Shown here in pieces: positions 13,301-23,624 of a DNA stretch of 57,299 nt. The translations under genes were made by a program, and so were the position numbers. The stretch is from Acanthaster planci. Its lineage: Eukaryota; Echinodermata; Asteroidea; Valvatida; Acanthasteridae. The notes under the pieces are model-generated. The model searched no databases. It was not told the DNA's origin and saw only the letters and a program-made list of their open reading frames with translations. How positions within the stretch are numbered: position 1 is the first letter of the stretch; every line of letters begins with the position of its first letter. The stretch is taken from positions 245,465-302,763 of the forward strand of contig NW_019091581.1 of the NCBI RefSeq assembly GCF_001949145.1, written 5' to 3'.

Positions 13301-16300
13301 CTGACCCCCGACCTCAGGATATTTGGGTCATTTGGCCGAGCCTATTGGTTCAAGCACAGTCTATTTAAGAAGGCCAATTTTGTGCAACTGCTATGCTAGC
13401 AAATTGGCTAATTGGCACAAGATATTTGCTCAGTAAAGCAGCCTTACCAGCCAAAAAGATTTTTTGGGGGCTTGCAGCTGGTGGTCTGCTAAGCAAGTCC
13501 GAGAATTGGTTCACGGGACCAGTTTCACGGAATTGCCAGGCTTGGAATTGTGCTAGGTTCTGAAAAGTTATGCTAAACAAAACTGGTCCCCAGGCAAACA
13601 TACATCATACAACGTATGTTCCTCTTTAACTGGTTCTCAGCAAACAATCACTTAGTGCTGAGAGTTTGTGAAGATATTTTGCCTGCTTGACAGCACCATG
13701 AAATAAGCCCCATTTTAGTGGGTTTCCCAAGTCCAATGCCGTGTCCAAAACGGGCTTCCAGAGCTACGGCTAGGTCTATTGTCTACGCGTCTTCACGCAT
13801 TTCTAATGGCGTGAAGACCTAGACCTAGCTCTAGACAAGAGATCTGGATGCAGCTTAATATTGTAGTTGTCACTCTCTGAGTTGTGACTTATTTTTCTTG
13901 CATTCAATGGATCAAGTAAAATGCTCAGGAATTTTCTCATTTTCCCATGAATGATGTTAGGAGGTTTGGAGGTCAGACGTCTTACTGTCATATCTCTTTT
14001 GTCCTATAAATTCTACAGCTACTTTTCAAATGGTCCAGGTAATTGTGTGAAATTTGAGCACTGCCTTGCATTTTTATCACACACTTTCACTGACAGTTTT
14101 GAAACCAGATCCTAGATTCTGTTGATAAAGTTGTTAAAATCAAGACATTTGACATTGTCAGTGTAATTGATGGAATCATGTAATCTGTTTTATCATCATC
14201 ATTGTCACTGTGGTCAATACAGGGAATCATCGCTGGGCTGAATGCTGCCTTGCTGGTCAGGAACCAGACCCTTTTCACTGTCAGCCGGACTGAAGGTTAC
14301 ATTGGCGTGCTGATTGATGACCTCATCACGCAGGGCACCTCAGAGCCCTACCGTATGTTCACCAGCCGCTCAGAGTTCCGCATGACATTGCGGCCGGACA
14401 ACGCTGACCAAAGGCTGACCAGCAGAGGTAAGGTGACATTTCTGGCAGGAATTGTGGAGCAGTGCTTTCCCAGTATGATGTGTGCAGTGAATGGAATGCT
14501 TACAGCGTTTGGTTAATTCTCTCGTTGGCTGCATTTGAGCATCTTACTAATGTTAGCATGAGTATACTCCTTAGTGCATGAGTGGCAGGAGTGTGACTCA
14601 TGGGTAAACGTGAATATACTCTGGATCAGATCAGGAGTGTCCTCTTGCATCATTTGGTGATTTCAAGATGGTGGTAAGAGACATGTGATGTGTTCTTGTG
14701 ATGCGATGGGTGAGTAGTGAGCAAACATTTTCTTGCACCCCACGGAGTGCGGACAGTAAGACACATGAATGCAGCCATTGTGAGAAGCAGGGGAGTTAAT
14801 GTACCCATTTCTCAGTAATATTCATTCCCGCGTCTTCATTTACTGTCAGTTTATTTTCACTACTAAGAGGGTGACCAATAACAATGAAATGTCTTAGTCA
14901 CAGGGCATTTTTAGATAGCTTGTGACTAACAAGGGGTACTCGGGGTACTCGCCACTGCTTGTGAAGTACCAACAAGTACTTGAGAGGTGGTCATGAAGCA
15001 CTTGACTGTAAACATTGATATTATTTTAGACTTTTGCCTGAAGTAAAAGCACTTGACCATGGACATTGATTTTTTTGGGTTACATTTTTGCCTGAAATAA
15101 AATAGTTTGAAAAACCTGTGAATCACTTTACTACAGACAACGATATCATCTTAGACTTTGCCTAAATTAAGACTGTTTGAAATTGTCAGACTGTTTTAAT
15201 CAAATTGCTACCAAAACCCTTTTTTAAGTCTCGTCTTTATTTCCGTCTTACCTGAAGCTCAACAATAAGTCTGCACTCTGCATTCTTGAATCTTTTCAGA
15301 ACTTCAAAACTGCTCCTCGCGAACTTCAAAAGTATCCACAAGTTTGAAGTGTTAAAGTATTTTCTTTCCAACTCTGGATAGGTTTCGAAGCTGGCTGCGT
15401 TAACCTTGAAAGGTATCAGAGGGCCCAAGCCACGGCAGACAGACTGGATGAAGGCATGGAGGTCCTGCGATCTGTGCGCCTGTCGCGGTCCAAGTGGAGG
15501 CAGGGCATGGAGGAGCTGAAAGTGGAAACGCCGCTCGCCGATACCATCCCCGGCAAGATCAGGTCGGTTGGTATTATGTTGGACTGATCTCAGACAAGCA
15601 CTTTGTTGGTTCCCTGCCCTAACAATAATAGAGGTAGTCTACGTGGACGAAACTAAAGTATGACGTGATGTGCAGGATTTCTGTCTATTTGTAGATGCAA
15701 CAGGCACATGTTTGTGAGTTTTTAAAAAGTTGGCCAACGGTAACTGTATTCCACTTGCTGTATTTCACTTGCAAACTTGAATAACTTCTATAAGGGTTTC
15801 ATAGCTTATGCGAAGTTAATGAATATCACTATATTAACTTAAAAAAAAACAATAAAAGTAGTATCCATAGTTACTACACATACTTTGACATGAGATTATC
15901 ACAAAAATGAATCAACTTTTCTTGTTCCGTCATTGATCTCCCCTCTATTTTCCTTTCGACTGGTAAGTGCACTGGAGATGCTGGCATACCGGAATGTGAC
16001 TCTGGAGCATCTTGCAGCTGTTGCACCTGACCTCAAGAAATATGCCGACGATGAGAATGTAGCGATGAGGTTGAAAATCAAAGGTCAGTACACAGACGCA
16101 GAAGTTGCTTGGCTTGAAATTTTGTTCGACATTCTCACTTAATTTTTTTGTTTTCTGATTCAATAATTTAATTCAATTTTTAATTACAGGAAAGCCTGAT
16201 CTGAAGTCCTACCAATCTTGTTTAATTTGTTGTCAGTTTATTCTGGAGTCTTTTTCCAATCTTATTTGTCCAGGCGTCTACGCCCCTTTGCTACATCAGC

Positions 16301-18914
16301 AGCAGTGCGACATCGATCAGGTCAAGCAAGATGAATCACTGGTACTCCCTGCTGATATTGATTATGACAGGTGGGCAATTACCAGTTTTAGGTTAAGATA
16401 AAGCAATGCTATACTCCAACAGGTGACATTGTATACACTGCCTGAAAGAACTGTAACCCCTTGGATTGACAAGCATGGGAGCAGGGTGGTTTGCACTTTA
16501 ATACAGAGCATGAAATTGCCGTCAGACATCACCGTGTCCCGACTTGTTCCAATATTTGTCGGACCAAATGCAGTTGTGGCCAAAATGCCCGAAAGAAGTG
16601 CAAAGGTTAATAGTCACCAAAGCAGAATCCTGTTGCTTTTACTCTGGTTTTTGTGTGTTCATGGCATTTTAAACCATGAGAGTGTGCCCTCACATGATCT
16701 AGGTACTGGCCCCAAGCAGGGCCAAGAGAGGGCGTAATTTTCCTAGCAACAGAGGCTCATTTGCGGGAACTGCACTTCACTGGTTTACAAACGACTATTG
16801 CAGCCGCCTCACTACCAACAACTTGAAATGAACACTCGCTACCAACATGGCTCTTTTCAACCAATGAGGGGGTGCTTCTACTCAAGGCAGATACCTCTGA
16901 TCAAAATTCAGTGACGGCAGAACAAAATTGACCTTTCATGTACGTTTCGTCCGACTGCTTTTTTGACTGATTGCATGTGCATGCAATCAGTCAAAAAAAG
17001 TATTTGAATTCTTAACATACATGTATTCAATATACACTCATGCCATCATAACCATTGACAAGAGAGAAATCTCTCATTCCCTTGTGATTGTGCAAATTAT
17101 CTGCTCAAGTCGCATGTTCACACCATCTGATGCTGAAGAAAACTCAATTTTTTTCTCTCTTTTATATGTTTATTTATATCTGTTCATCCAACCGTGCATT
17201 TAGCATTAATTACAGGATGAAGTGACAATTTAGAAGACAATGAATATTCCAGGGAAAACCCACTGAGTCAGGCAGGGACTGAAAACTATATCCTAGGTGG
17301 GATTCGAACCTGGGTCACAGAGGTGGACGGCAAGGAAAGAGCCTCTACACCAACCTGATTTACTCTCAAATAGTCCTAAACTTTTTTCTTTCACAGTTTA
17401 AACATGTCCAGAGAAGCAATCGCCAAGCTTTCTGCTGTTCGACCTCAAACAGTAAGGATTTCTAAACTGATTACAAGGGATATCCCAGTCAAAATGGAAT
17501 CGCTTCATGCTAGTACCAAATCCCATGTAAACTGTCTTCAACTTGCCTCCACCAATTTGTCCTTTGCAACGAGTGGGTGTCGGTTTTCGTGAGTTTCACA
17601 AAGGGGGACAAAATAAGACAAAAGAAAAGGGGAAAACAGAAAAAAGTGAATGAAAATCACCAAGTTGCACGGAAGTACAGTAAACTCCGACTAAGTCGGC
17701 ATTGCGTAACTCATCATATCGTCTAACTCGGCCTGTTGACAAAAGTCCTGATCGTCTGTAATGCGTTTCCATTGAAAATTTCATTTCTAAGTCGGCATTT
17801 ATAAGTCATTATTTTGTTTAAGTCGGTATGTTTTTCTTTGTCTATTTTCCACAAAAATTCCTTTGTGTAAGTCCGCATGAAAACAAAATGTGCTTCGGTA
17901 TCAGTTTCTTTCGCAGCTGTTGCCAAGAAGTGTCAAGTGACAAGTCCCACACCGCTTGACTGATGTCTGTTTATTAGCAACACAGGCCATGGTTGATAAT
18001 CGGCAAGCATGAGTACATCAATACCAGTAACCCCTCTAGGGCTACATGCATGGGCTCTGTCCATTTTGGGGGTCACCTTATTGAATGAAATTGACCAATG
18101 CGCATGCGGCTGGTTGAGTGTACGTTTTCTGTACCGTAACTGTATCACGTACATGTACATCCTGCACTGTCAAGTCGTGATGTGATATGCAAGTGGCTTG
18201 CCGTCCTTGCTTCGTCCTTATAGAGGTACATGATCAATTATCGAATTTGCAGCCTGTGAGGATAATAATTGAGAACAAATTTGCTGGGATCGACCATGGA
18301 GGCAGAAATAAACCAGGCTAAATCAAAGCCATTGAATTAGGGCAATTAATCATAATGTACATAAGCAATACATGTGTACGTGTAAGTCGGCAAAATACGA
18401 CTTACAGCACAAGTCGGCATTCACGTAAGTCGTCATAATTTCTTGTGTCCCGAGAGTGCTGGCTTAGCCAGAGTTTACTGTACCTCAACATTTACTCCCT
18501 TCTTCTGTTTATGTTTTGTCAGTTTGGTGCTGCTAAGTACTTTGCTACCCCCCCGAAAAGCCTTGCCCCTTTCTTGTGATGTTCATGTCAGGTTTTCTTC
18601 ATTTATTAAACTTTCTCTACCATGCTGTGTATCCACTTTTAGAGATAAAAATTTTAATGACGTTCATGTATATCAGTGAAAAATGGTACAGCAGACATTC
18701 ATAGAAAGAAAGCATAGTCTTGATTTGTATGTTGGTAAGCTGAGATCATAAATGCAGGAGTAATCTGCCATGTTTAATGTGGTCATTTTGAATTTTTTGC
18801 ACTTTCTTGAGCAAGATAGCGGCAGCTAGTCGAATCGAGGGAATGACACCAGCCGCTGTGCTGCGACTGCTGCACCACATCAAACGGCGAGAGAAACAGT
18901 CAGCCACAGTTTGA
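1337..18914 (+). CDS. MTO1: MTO1, mitochondrial tRNA wobble-uridine modification protein (MnmG/GidA family), 17 coding exons
   Basis: Coding exons: 1337-1445, 3185-3325, 3601-3696, 4835-4890, 6104-6278, 7025-7201, 8203-8315, 8799-8911, 9311-9387, 11620-11736, 13163-13293, 14223-14427, 15382-15562, 15968-16083, 16274-16370, 17397-17451, 18816-18914. All introns are GT-AG, the phases agree, and the 2058 coding bases give 685 residues plus TGA, close to the usual animal length. With the GTPase GTPBP3, family members use FAD to install the aminomethyl-type modification at U34 of mitochondrial tRNAs. Visible features: an Arg/Lys-rich N-terminus (residues 1-36) fitting a mitochondrial presequence; the FAD-binding GGGHAG at 54-59; the first GidA signature ([11 protein letters not shown]) near 325-335; the second ([16 protein letters not shown] then GIIAGLNA) at 420-443; and a C-terminal [11 protein letters not shown] segment. 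An in-frame TGA at 1331-1333 supports the ATG at 1337, unless an upstream exon is spliced in. Least certain are the start, the acceptors at 7025 and 15968, and untranslated exons. Confidence 0.95.
1767..1915. mobile_element. Small TTAA-flanked inverted-repeat element (piggyBac-type MITE candidate)
   Basis: TTAA at 1763-1766 and 1916-1919 bounds a 149-bp segment. It begins CCCCTTTGCGCCGG and ends with the imperfect complement GGTGCGAAGGGG. A TTAA target duplication with C-starting termini is the mark of piggyBac-type elements. It has no coding capacity. It lies in MTO1 intron 1, and a similar end (AACCCCTTCACGCCGGG) occurs near 43874. Confidence 0.5.
2064..2628 (+). mobile_element. TTAA-flanked MITE, family P copy 1 (piggyBac-type)
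   Basis: TTAA occurs at 2060-2063 and 2629-2632. The left end reads ACCAGTTGCTGCCGGGG and the right end, read as complement, CCATATGCTGCCGG, so the termini are imperfect inverted repeats near CCACTTGCTGCCGGG. The interior aligns by eye, in reverse orientation, with 9494-10031: shared blocks include a GTGGGTGTA tract, a GAAGAATTTTGAAAA tract and GTTGCCTGTCAG. It sits in MTO1 intron 1, encodes nothing recognisable, and is therefore non-autonomous. Confidence 0.65.
3705..3916 (+). repeat. 53-bp minisatellite, four copies, in MTO1 intron 3
   Basis: Copies begin at 3705, 3758, 3811 and 3864, an exact 53-base period. Each starts TGTCATTGATCTGTC or a close variant and contains TTTGTCACAT, GACAAGTCTGG and GTCAGGT. 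Copies differ by substitutions only. The array starts 9 bases after the exon 3 splice donor at 3697. It is not a CRISPR array, since there are no alternating unique spacers. Confidence 0.9.
5421..5566 (+). mobile_element. tRNA-derived SINE, copy 1 (MTO1 intron 4)
   Basis: A tRNA-like head carries the RNA polymerase III B box GGTTCGATTCC at 5466-5476, preceded by TAGTGGTTCTGTCCTCGCC as a decayed A-box region. A body with CCCTGGAATATTCAT and GGTTTCCTCCCAC follows. The same head and body occur on the - strand at 17228-17365. The sequence is a mobile-element relic rather than a tRNA gene, as no full cloverleaf can be drawn. Confidence 0.75.
9494..10031 (-). mobile_element. TTAA-flanked MITE, family P copy 2 (piggyBac-type)
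   Basis: TTAA at 9490-9493 and 10032-10035 bounds 538 bp. The left end is CCACTTCATGCCGGG. The right end, as complement, is CCACTTCCTTCCGGGG. The interior is the reverse-oriented relative of 2064-2628. It lies in MTO1 intron 9. Open frames inside (for example 9447-9815) have no protein homology that I recognise. Confidence 0.7.
10145..10345. mobile_element. hAT-like MITE with 8-bp target duplication
   Basis: The perfect 8-bp direct repeat TTCAAGAC at 10137-10144 and 10346-10353 flanks about 200 bp. The segment starts CAGTGTTGTATTC and ends GAATACTG, giving imperfect inverted termini beginning CAG; 8-bp duplications and CAG ends are typical of hAT elements. The interior is rich in CACAAGTC and GACTTG strings in opposing orientation. 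A related, longer sequence occurs at 46600-47040. Confidence 0.6.
10497..11194. mobile_element. pogo/Tigger-like non-autonomous DNA element (TA target)
   Basis: The left terminus CAGTGGAACGCCGCTATAAC (from 10497) is mirrored at the right end, where the complement reads CAGTGGAACGCTGCTACACC (ending 11194). TA flanks both sides (10495-10496, 11195-11196). CAGTGGAAC ends with a TA duplication fit the pogo/Tigger branch of Tc1/mariner. About 698 bp, with no transposase frame visible. Located in MTO1 intron 9. Confidence 0.65.
11265..11323. repeat. 59-bp TTAA-ended foldback containing telomere-like TTAGGG
   Basis: The left arm TTAACCCTAACCCTCCTCA pairs with the right arm TGAGGAGTGTTAGGGTTAA, about 26 bases per arm with roughly four mismatches and a loop of a few bases. 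Both ends are TTAA. It may be a minimal palindromic element or an interstitial telomere-like hairpin; the sequence alone does not decide. Confidence 0.6.
13738..13850. repeat. Short hairpin repeat in MTO1 intron 11
   Basis: GCGTCTTCACGC near 13787 is followed about 10 bases later by its complement GCGTGAAGAC. The flanking AGCTACGGCTAGGTC and GACCTAGACCTAGCT also partly pair. The lead-in GGGCTTCCAGAGCTACGGCTA recurs, slightly altered, at about 39840 beside another inverted-repeat element, so this is a dispersed repeat. Confidence 0.4.
14999..15190 (+). repeat. Diverged tandem repeat, three units, MTO1 intron 12
   Basis: Units starting near 14999, 15050 and 15124 share a CACTTGAC-like start, an ACATTGAT-like segment and a TTTGCCTGAA-like segment, with unequal lengths (about 51, 74 and 66 bases). 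They are old and degenerate. The array lies between exons 12 and 13. Confidence 0.5.
16959..16998. repeat. Perfect 19-bp palindrome with 2-base centre
   Basis: The arm TTTTTTGACTGATTGCATG (16959-16977) is followed after TG by its exact reverse complement (16980-16998). Located in MTO1 intron 15. It could be a minimal foldback relic; there is no flanking duplication that I can be sure of. Confidence 0.85.
17228..17365 (-). mobile_element. tRNA-derived SINE, copy 2 (MTO1 intron 15)
   Basis: Read on the - strand, it has the B box GGTTCGAATCC (17300-17310) and the same order of blocks as the + strand copy at 5421-5566: CCACCTCTGTG, the B box, a TTTTCAGTCCCT-like block, then CCCTGGAATATTCAT. It ends about 31 bases before the acceptor of exon 16, so it lies against the polypyrimidine tract. 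Confidence 0.75.
17678..18480. mobile_element. pogo/Tigger-like non-autonomous element with AAGTCGGCA subterminal repeats
   Basis: The left end CAGTAAACTCCGACTAAGTC (from 17678) is answered at the right end by its near-complement, whose reverse reads CAGTAAACTCTGGCTAAGCC (ending 18480). TA lies on both sides (17676-17677, 18481-18482). Near both ends the string TAAGTCGGCA or a close variant recurs several times, a pattern expected of transposase-binding sites. About 803 bp, no transposase frame. Located in MTO1 intron 16. Confidence 0.7.
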
Positions 18915-19519
18915 CGCACAGGCATTTGTCACAAGCATTTTAGTAATGTGCATTGTAAGTATTTGGTATTACACTGGGAGGGGAGGGCAGGAACCAGACC
19001 CCACGTATGCTCCCTTACTGTGTCAGTATATCCATGGAGGAAGGACACAGAAGGAGTTACAACTCTGGCACACCAAAGTACTCGATGATCATCACCGCCC
19101 GGTCAGACGAACAATAGTAAACATTCCAAAAATGCCTGATTACTGCCTGTAGCTTAGGTGGACAAATGGGACCAGTAATATCATAACAATATTTGAGGTG
19201 TTTTCTTTGGAATTAACTACAACCTATCGCCGTGACCAGGAAACAGAAAAAAAAATATCTAACATTAGATTTACTTTTGCCGTTTTGAATAATATTTTAA
19301 AGATTTTGATGCCCTATTCCATTATCCATGCATATGTTTGTAATTTTATTTTGTCACTCCAAAAGATCAGTTTTCAAAGTCTTTGTAAAGTTTGGCTAAG
19401 ACTGGCCAACAACATGTTGACCACCACAGGACAGTTAAGTTCATGAAGAACAAAATGCCCTGTTTCATCACAGGGAGTGATCATGAGATCTCATAAAATA
19501 CTTTTTGTGTAAATTCCGT

Positions 19520-19540
19520 AATAAAACTGATTCAAATAAA
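19520..19540 (+). terminator. Candidate polyadenylation signals of MTO1
   Basis: AATAAA occurs at 19520-19525 and again at 19535-19540, about 600 bases after the MTO1 stop. They are the first closely spaced pair downstream. Cleavage has not been observed, so the 3' end is inferred. Confidence 0.5.
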
Positions 19541-20335
19541 ACTCTAAATCTTACAAACAGTTTGGCTATTTATTCCCAAAAGAAGTCCAGAAGAAAGCGT
19601 TTGATAAGGGCAACAACTGCACATGAACACTTCGGGTACACAGCCTAGTAAAAGCAACTGCACAAGCAGTAAATTTGTTGTTGCCAGATCATATCAAGCA
19701 CCAACGATGGCGTGAATATTCAACTCCCTATACTACAGTACACAATGTTTTAGGGATGCAGATTACCAACGAAAAATTGCGGCGACGCTCACGGGGTACA
19801 AAGGGGGCTAATGGTTGCAGAACAGGTGGCGAGTAGCAGGCGTGCGTTACGCTCTGGCTATGGACATACCGGGCATGCCAGAAAGCGGTAATTGGCCCAA
19901 TTTTATAGCCCGGGCAGTTCAAACTCCCGAGTCCTTCCTCCATGGTATATCCGTGTGACAACATCAGTACATATGTTAAATGTCATCCTGCACACCGGCC
20001 ATGTTTTGCTTTCTGACTGACAGGGGACCCTAACTTGCAGACAGGAGTGATAAGTTTATGCACAGAATAAAGGATAGTCCTCTGACGCTGAACTTCTTAC
20101 AATCAGATCACGGTGTTTGGAATACCTGAAGCATTTATTTCCGTACACAGGGAGCCCCAATTATTAGTAGCTATTTGTATCTCAGATGAAACCAGTAACA
20201 TCAAGCCAGTCTCCCTGTGACTCCTGATGATGTTCAGAAATTTGCTGTTGCAGTGCGCTCTCGATTGACCATTATCAGTGAGGTGTATAGCTAGCTATAT
20301 TCTGTAATAGTACCACCAAACCCCCCCCCCCAAGA

Positions 20336-20420
20336 GATCAGTTTGCACAGCTCAGTGGTTAAGACGCTCCCTTTGTAAGCCGGAGATTAGTGCTTTGTAT
20401 CTCTACCCAGGCTATTGTTG
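20336..20420 (+). repeat. Possible degenerate tRNA-derived SINE head
   Basis: AGCTCAGTGGTTAAGACGCT resembles the 5' part of a tRNA with its A box, but the expected B box is decayed (TGCTTTGTATCTC). No acceptor-stem pairing is visible, so a functional tRNA gene is unlikely. Confidence 0.3.
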
Positions 20421-23216
20421 TTGCAGTCTGTCACATTTTGTAGTTTTGAAAACAACAAGTGCAGCATATAGATGGCTCAATGTAATACTGTGCATATAAT
20501 GTGTCAGTTGTGAAATATGCACATATTAAGGACGAGACTAGGTTGGGTTGTACATGACAGTGACGAGTCCGATACATGTAAGAAACACAGTGGGTGTGAC
20601 CTTCCCCGTTTGCCCAAACACCAGAAATGAGTCTGAATAAAAGAGCACACTTGTCTAGTTTGTCAGAAAACATGGTAGTGTTTATTTTTCATTATCCGAT
20701 AATGCTGGTTTAGAACTCTAGCAGAAAGTGAACATTTGCAACCCAAAGAAGACGCTCAAAATAATATTTCCAAATTATTCATGATGCAGTTATCTACACA
20801 TTAAACTATGTAACAAAATACTTCTTTTTATATACAAATCCTGTTTTGAAATAAAGTGTTTTGAACAATAGTGTATTTTTGCAATATAAATACATTTTAC
20901 ATACAGGGTGTGTTATGTGTACTTACACAGAGAGTGACGGGTTTCCTTACGACAAGTGATTTGCTCATGTATTGGGATTTTTCTCCTGTACAGTTCACAT
21001 GTACAATGTATGTGAAGCATGCATCAGTTTTTTTAATCTGAGAATCTCTTCCCAGTAATATTGTTAATTTTTGTCACAGAGGTTTTGTTAGCCAAGTAGA
21101 AGCAAATAGAGTTTATCACAAAATAGATACATGCACTGTGATTTTTAAAGCATGGGCATAAAGCTAGATCACTTTAATCACCAAACATCCTTCAACAGTC
21201 CAACTGAGATTAACTCTCAAGCTTAATTTGATTGAATCCTCTTCTTCATCATCCACATAAATATGTTCACAGCACTAACATAAACTGAATGTTCCACAAA
21301 CTTTCCTTGCTGGGTGAAGTGCAGCACCCAGAAAAAAGGCAGTGGACACTGCATGACTTTTTTGGCTGTTTAACCCACAATGCCAGCATGGAGTAAAAGC
21401 TGTTCCATACACATGAATTCACCTCGGGAATATCTGGGACGGCTGGGCCAAGTGCAAGAGATATCCAGCAACAAGAAAGGCCAGTATGATTTCAAGAAGT
21501 CTTAGACTTGGTCGTGAAGTGATGTTGGGCGCCATGAGTTGATCAGCGCAATCATGTGATCCTGTTGTGCAAATCTGACTTTACCTCCGTTTTTTAAACA
21601 ATCTTCCACATCTGTAAATTATAAAAGATGACTAGTTGACAGGAGAATTATCGGCAAATCGATCGCACAGAGCTACCAATGGCGCCCAGCATACCGTGAT
21701 TCATCACATCCCACCTGCCAATGGATAAAACAGCCACCAAAGCATACTTCTTTTGTGTTTTTATTTCAATATACATAAATTGTAGAATACAGCAATTTGT
21801 GATAAAAGTTCCATTAGATATCTACATTTGCACCCAACTTATGCTTACACAATTGAAAGTTTCATTTATTTGAACAGTGAGCACGTTTGTACATGTACAA
21901 CGACAAGCCTGCGTGGCTCTTGCATGCGCACGTACTGACAGGTGCAACAGAATTTCGGGACAAGCACAACTTTGGCTGTGACCAAGCAAGTGGACACTAC
22001 TTCAGTGTACATCAGTGCATCGCGAGTTGTCGCTCGAAATGTGAAGCTGAACGCCCAGCCAGCTCCTGTAAGCTTGTCACCGTGGGCGAGTAAGTTGTAA
22101 ACCCTAGGAGAGCAGGAGGATGTGACTTCAAATCTCCTGCCTCCATGAGAGTGTGAATTTCACAACTTCCACTCTGTAACATTACCAACACGTCTGCAGT
22201 TGTCCGCACATGTAGCTGTGTGGAATTCCTCAATGCCCATAAAAAAAGGAATACTGTACATGCCCTTAACACAAGTTTACCAGCAATTCTTTGTACATGT
22301 AAATGTAAATCAGTCATGCTGTTACTGCCTTCTGTCTCGTTTCATTTATGAAAACATTCCATTTATCAGTTCTGAATAATAATGGTGAGGTTGGTGAATT
22401 ATTTTCTGACACAGGAAAGCTCGAATCATTCAGATTACATGTACACGTACACTGATTCTGATTTACAATATGTGGTGCAGTTTTCAAAATTCTGTGACAT
22501 GGCTAGCTATCTCTCTGGAGGTTTCACAACCAACAAAAAATACAACGACTCTGTCCCTCATTCATCATTTAAAAAAATATGTATCCAAAATACATTTGTT
22601 AGAATCTGAAATGGATTAGGATTAAATTAAGTTTCCTTTCTGATTTCCAATCACAGCTGAGCGTGAAGAGTTACTTTTTCTCTCAGTACAACTTGTAGGA
22701 TTTCTCGCAAGTTAAATCACATGTTCATTAAACACCTTTTGGGGTCATGGGTCAACCTTTAGACTTTCCTATATCATGCAATTCTTGGGTTTTTTTTTTA
22801 CACTAAAAAAGACCCTTACCAAACTGCTTTACAGTTTGGCTGAAAAAGACACGCAAAGGCTGGTTCACACTGGGTACAAAAGAGGATAGGTCAGAGCAAA
22901 TGTTCGCGCTGCTAAGTCACAACTGGGGGGAATCTTTGCTGCAAGTGTTCTGTGATGTCCCATTTGCTTTGCTTTCGCGTCAGCCCTAAGTATGACCTGG
23001 CCTTTGATTAGTCATAATTAACCACTTTTGCCCAATTAGACGAGGTTACAATGCTAAATAAAGATGTGGATTTTCTTTATAATGGCAGACAGTAGAACAC
23101 TGAACTGTCAATGAATGTATCGGTGGATGCCATGAACGATAAGATAAGAATATAGTGGCACTATTAATCCAAATATAAGTACAGATAGCACAACCCTGAT
23201 AAAGACTCTCATTTTA

Positions 23217-23624
23217 GGGACGGCGACCATTTAGACCCGGTTTGAAAAGGGCCCCCCGGTATAAAGCCTGCCCGGTATCCAGCCTACTCCAGGCCGGTAT
23301 AAGGCCTGTCTGCACATTGGCATTTCAAAGTCACTGATGAAAGGCTTCCCCCACCATGCTTGCACAGATGAATAGGGGTCTAAGCGGATTAGTGTAAACA
23401 TTGTATAGAGCTGAAGGATTAAAAACCACAAGACGGTTCCTTCTGGGATAGATTACATGTACCAGTACTTGCAAACAATAGACCCCAGGTCTAGAAGAAG
23501 TTCGAGATCAACAACCAGTCCAGCATCCCAGGCCGGTAGCCAGGCCGGTATGAAAGGGGTTTTTGCAACCGGGCGAGCTTACCGGGGGGCCCTTTTCAAA
23601 CCGGGTCTAAATGGTCGCCGGCCC
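23217..23624. mobile_element. PIF/Harbinger-like MITE with TTA target duplication
   Basis: Inverted termini of about 45 bases are nearly identical: the left begins GGGACGGCGACCATTTAGAC, and the right, as complement, begins GGGCCGGCGACCATTTAGAC. Both continue to GGGCCCCCCGGTA. The 3-bp TTA lies on each side (23214-23216, 23625-23627). GG-starting ends with a TTA or TAA duplication fit PIF/Harbinger. The 408-bp interior has more CCGGTA strings but no transposase. High arm identity suggests a recent insertion. Confidence 0.75.

Noticed and set aside
20310-20330. Poly-C run as a possible regulatory element
   Set aside because: Simple homopolymer with no supporting context.
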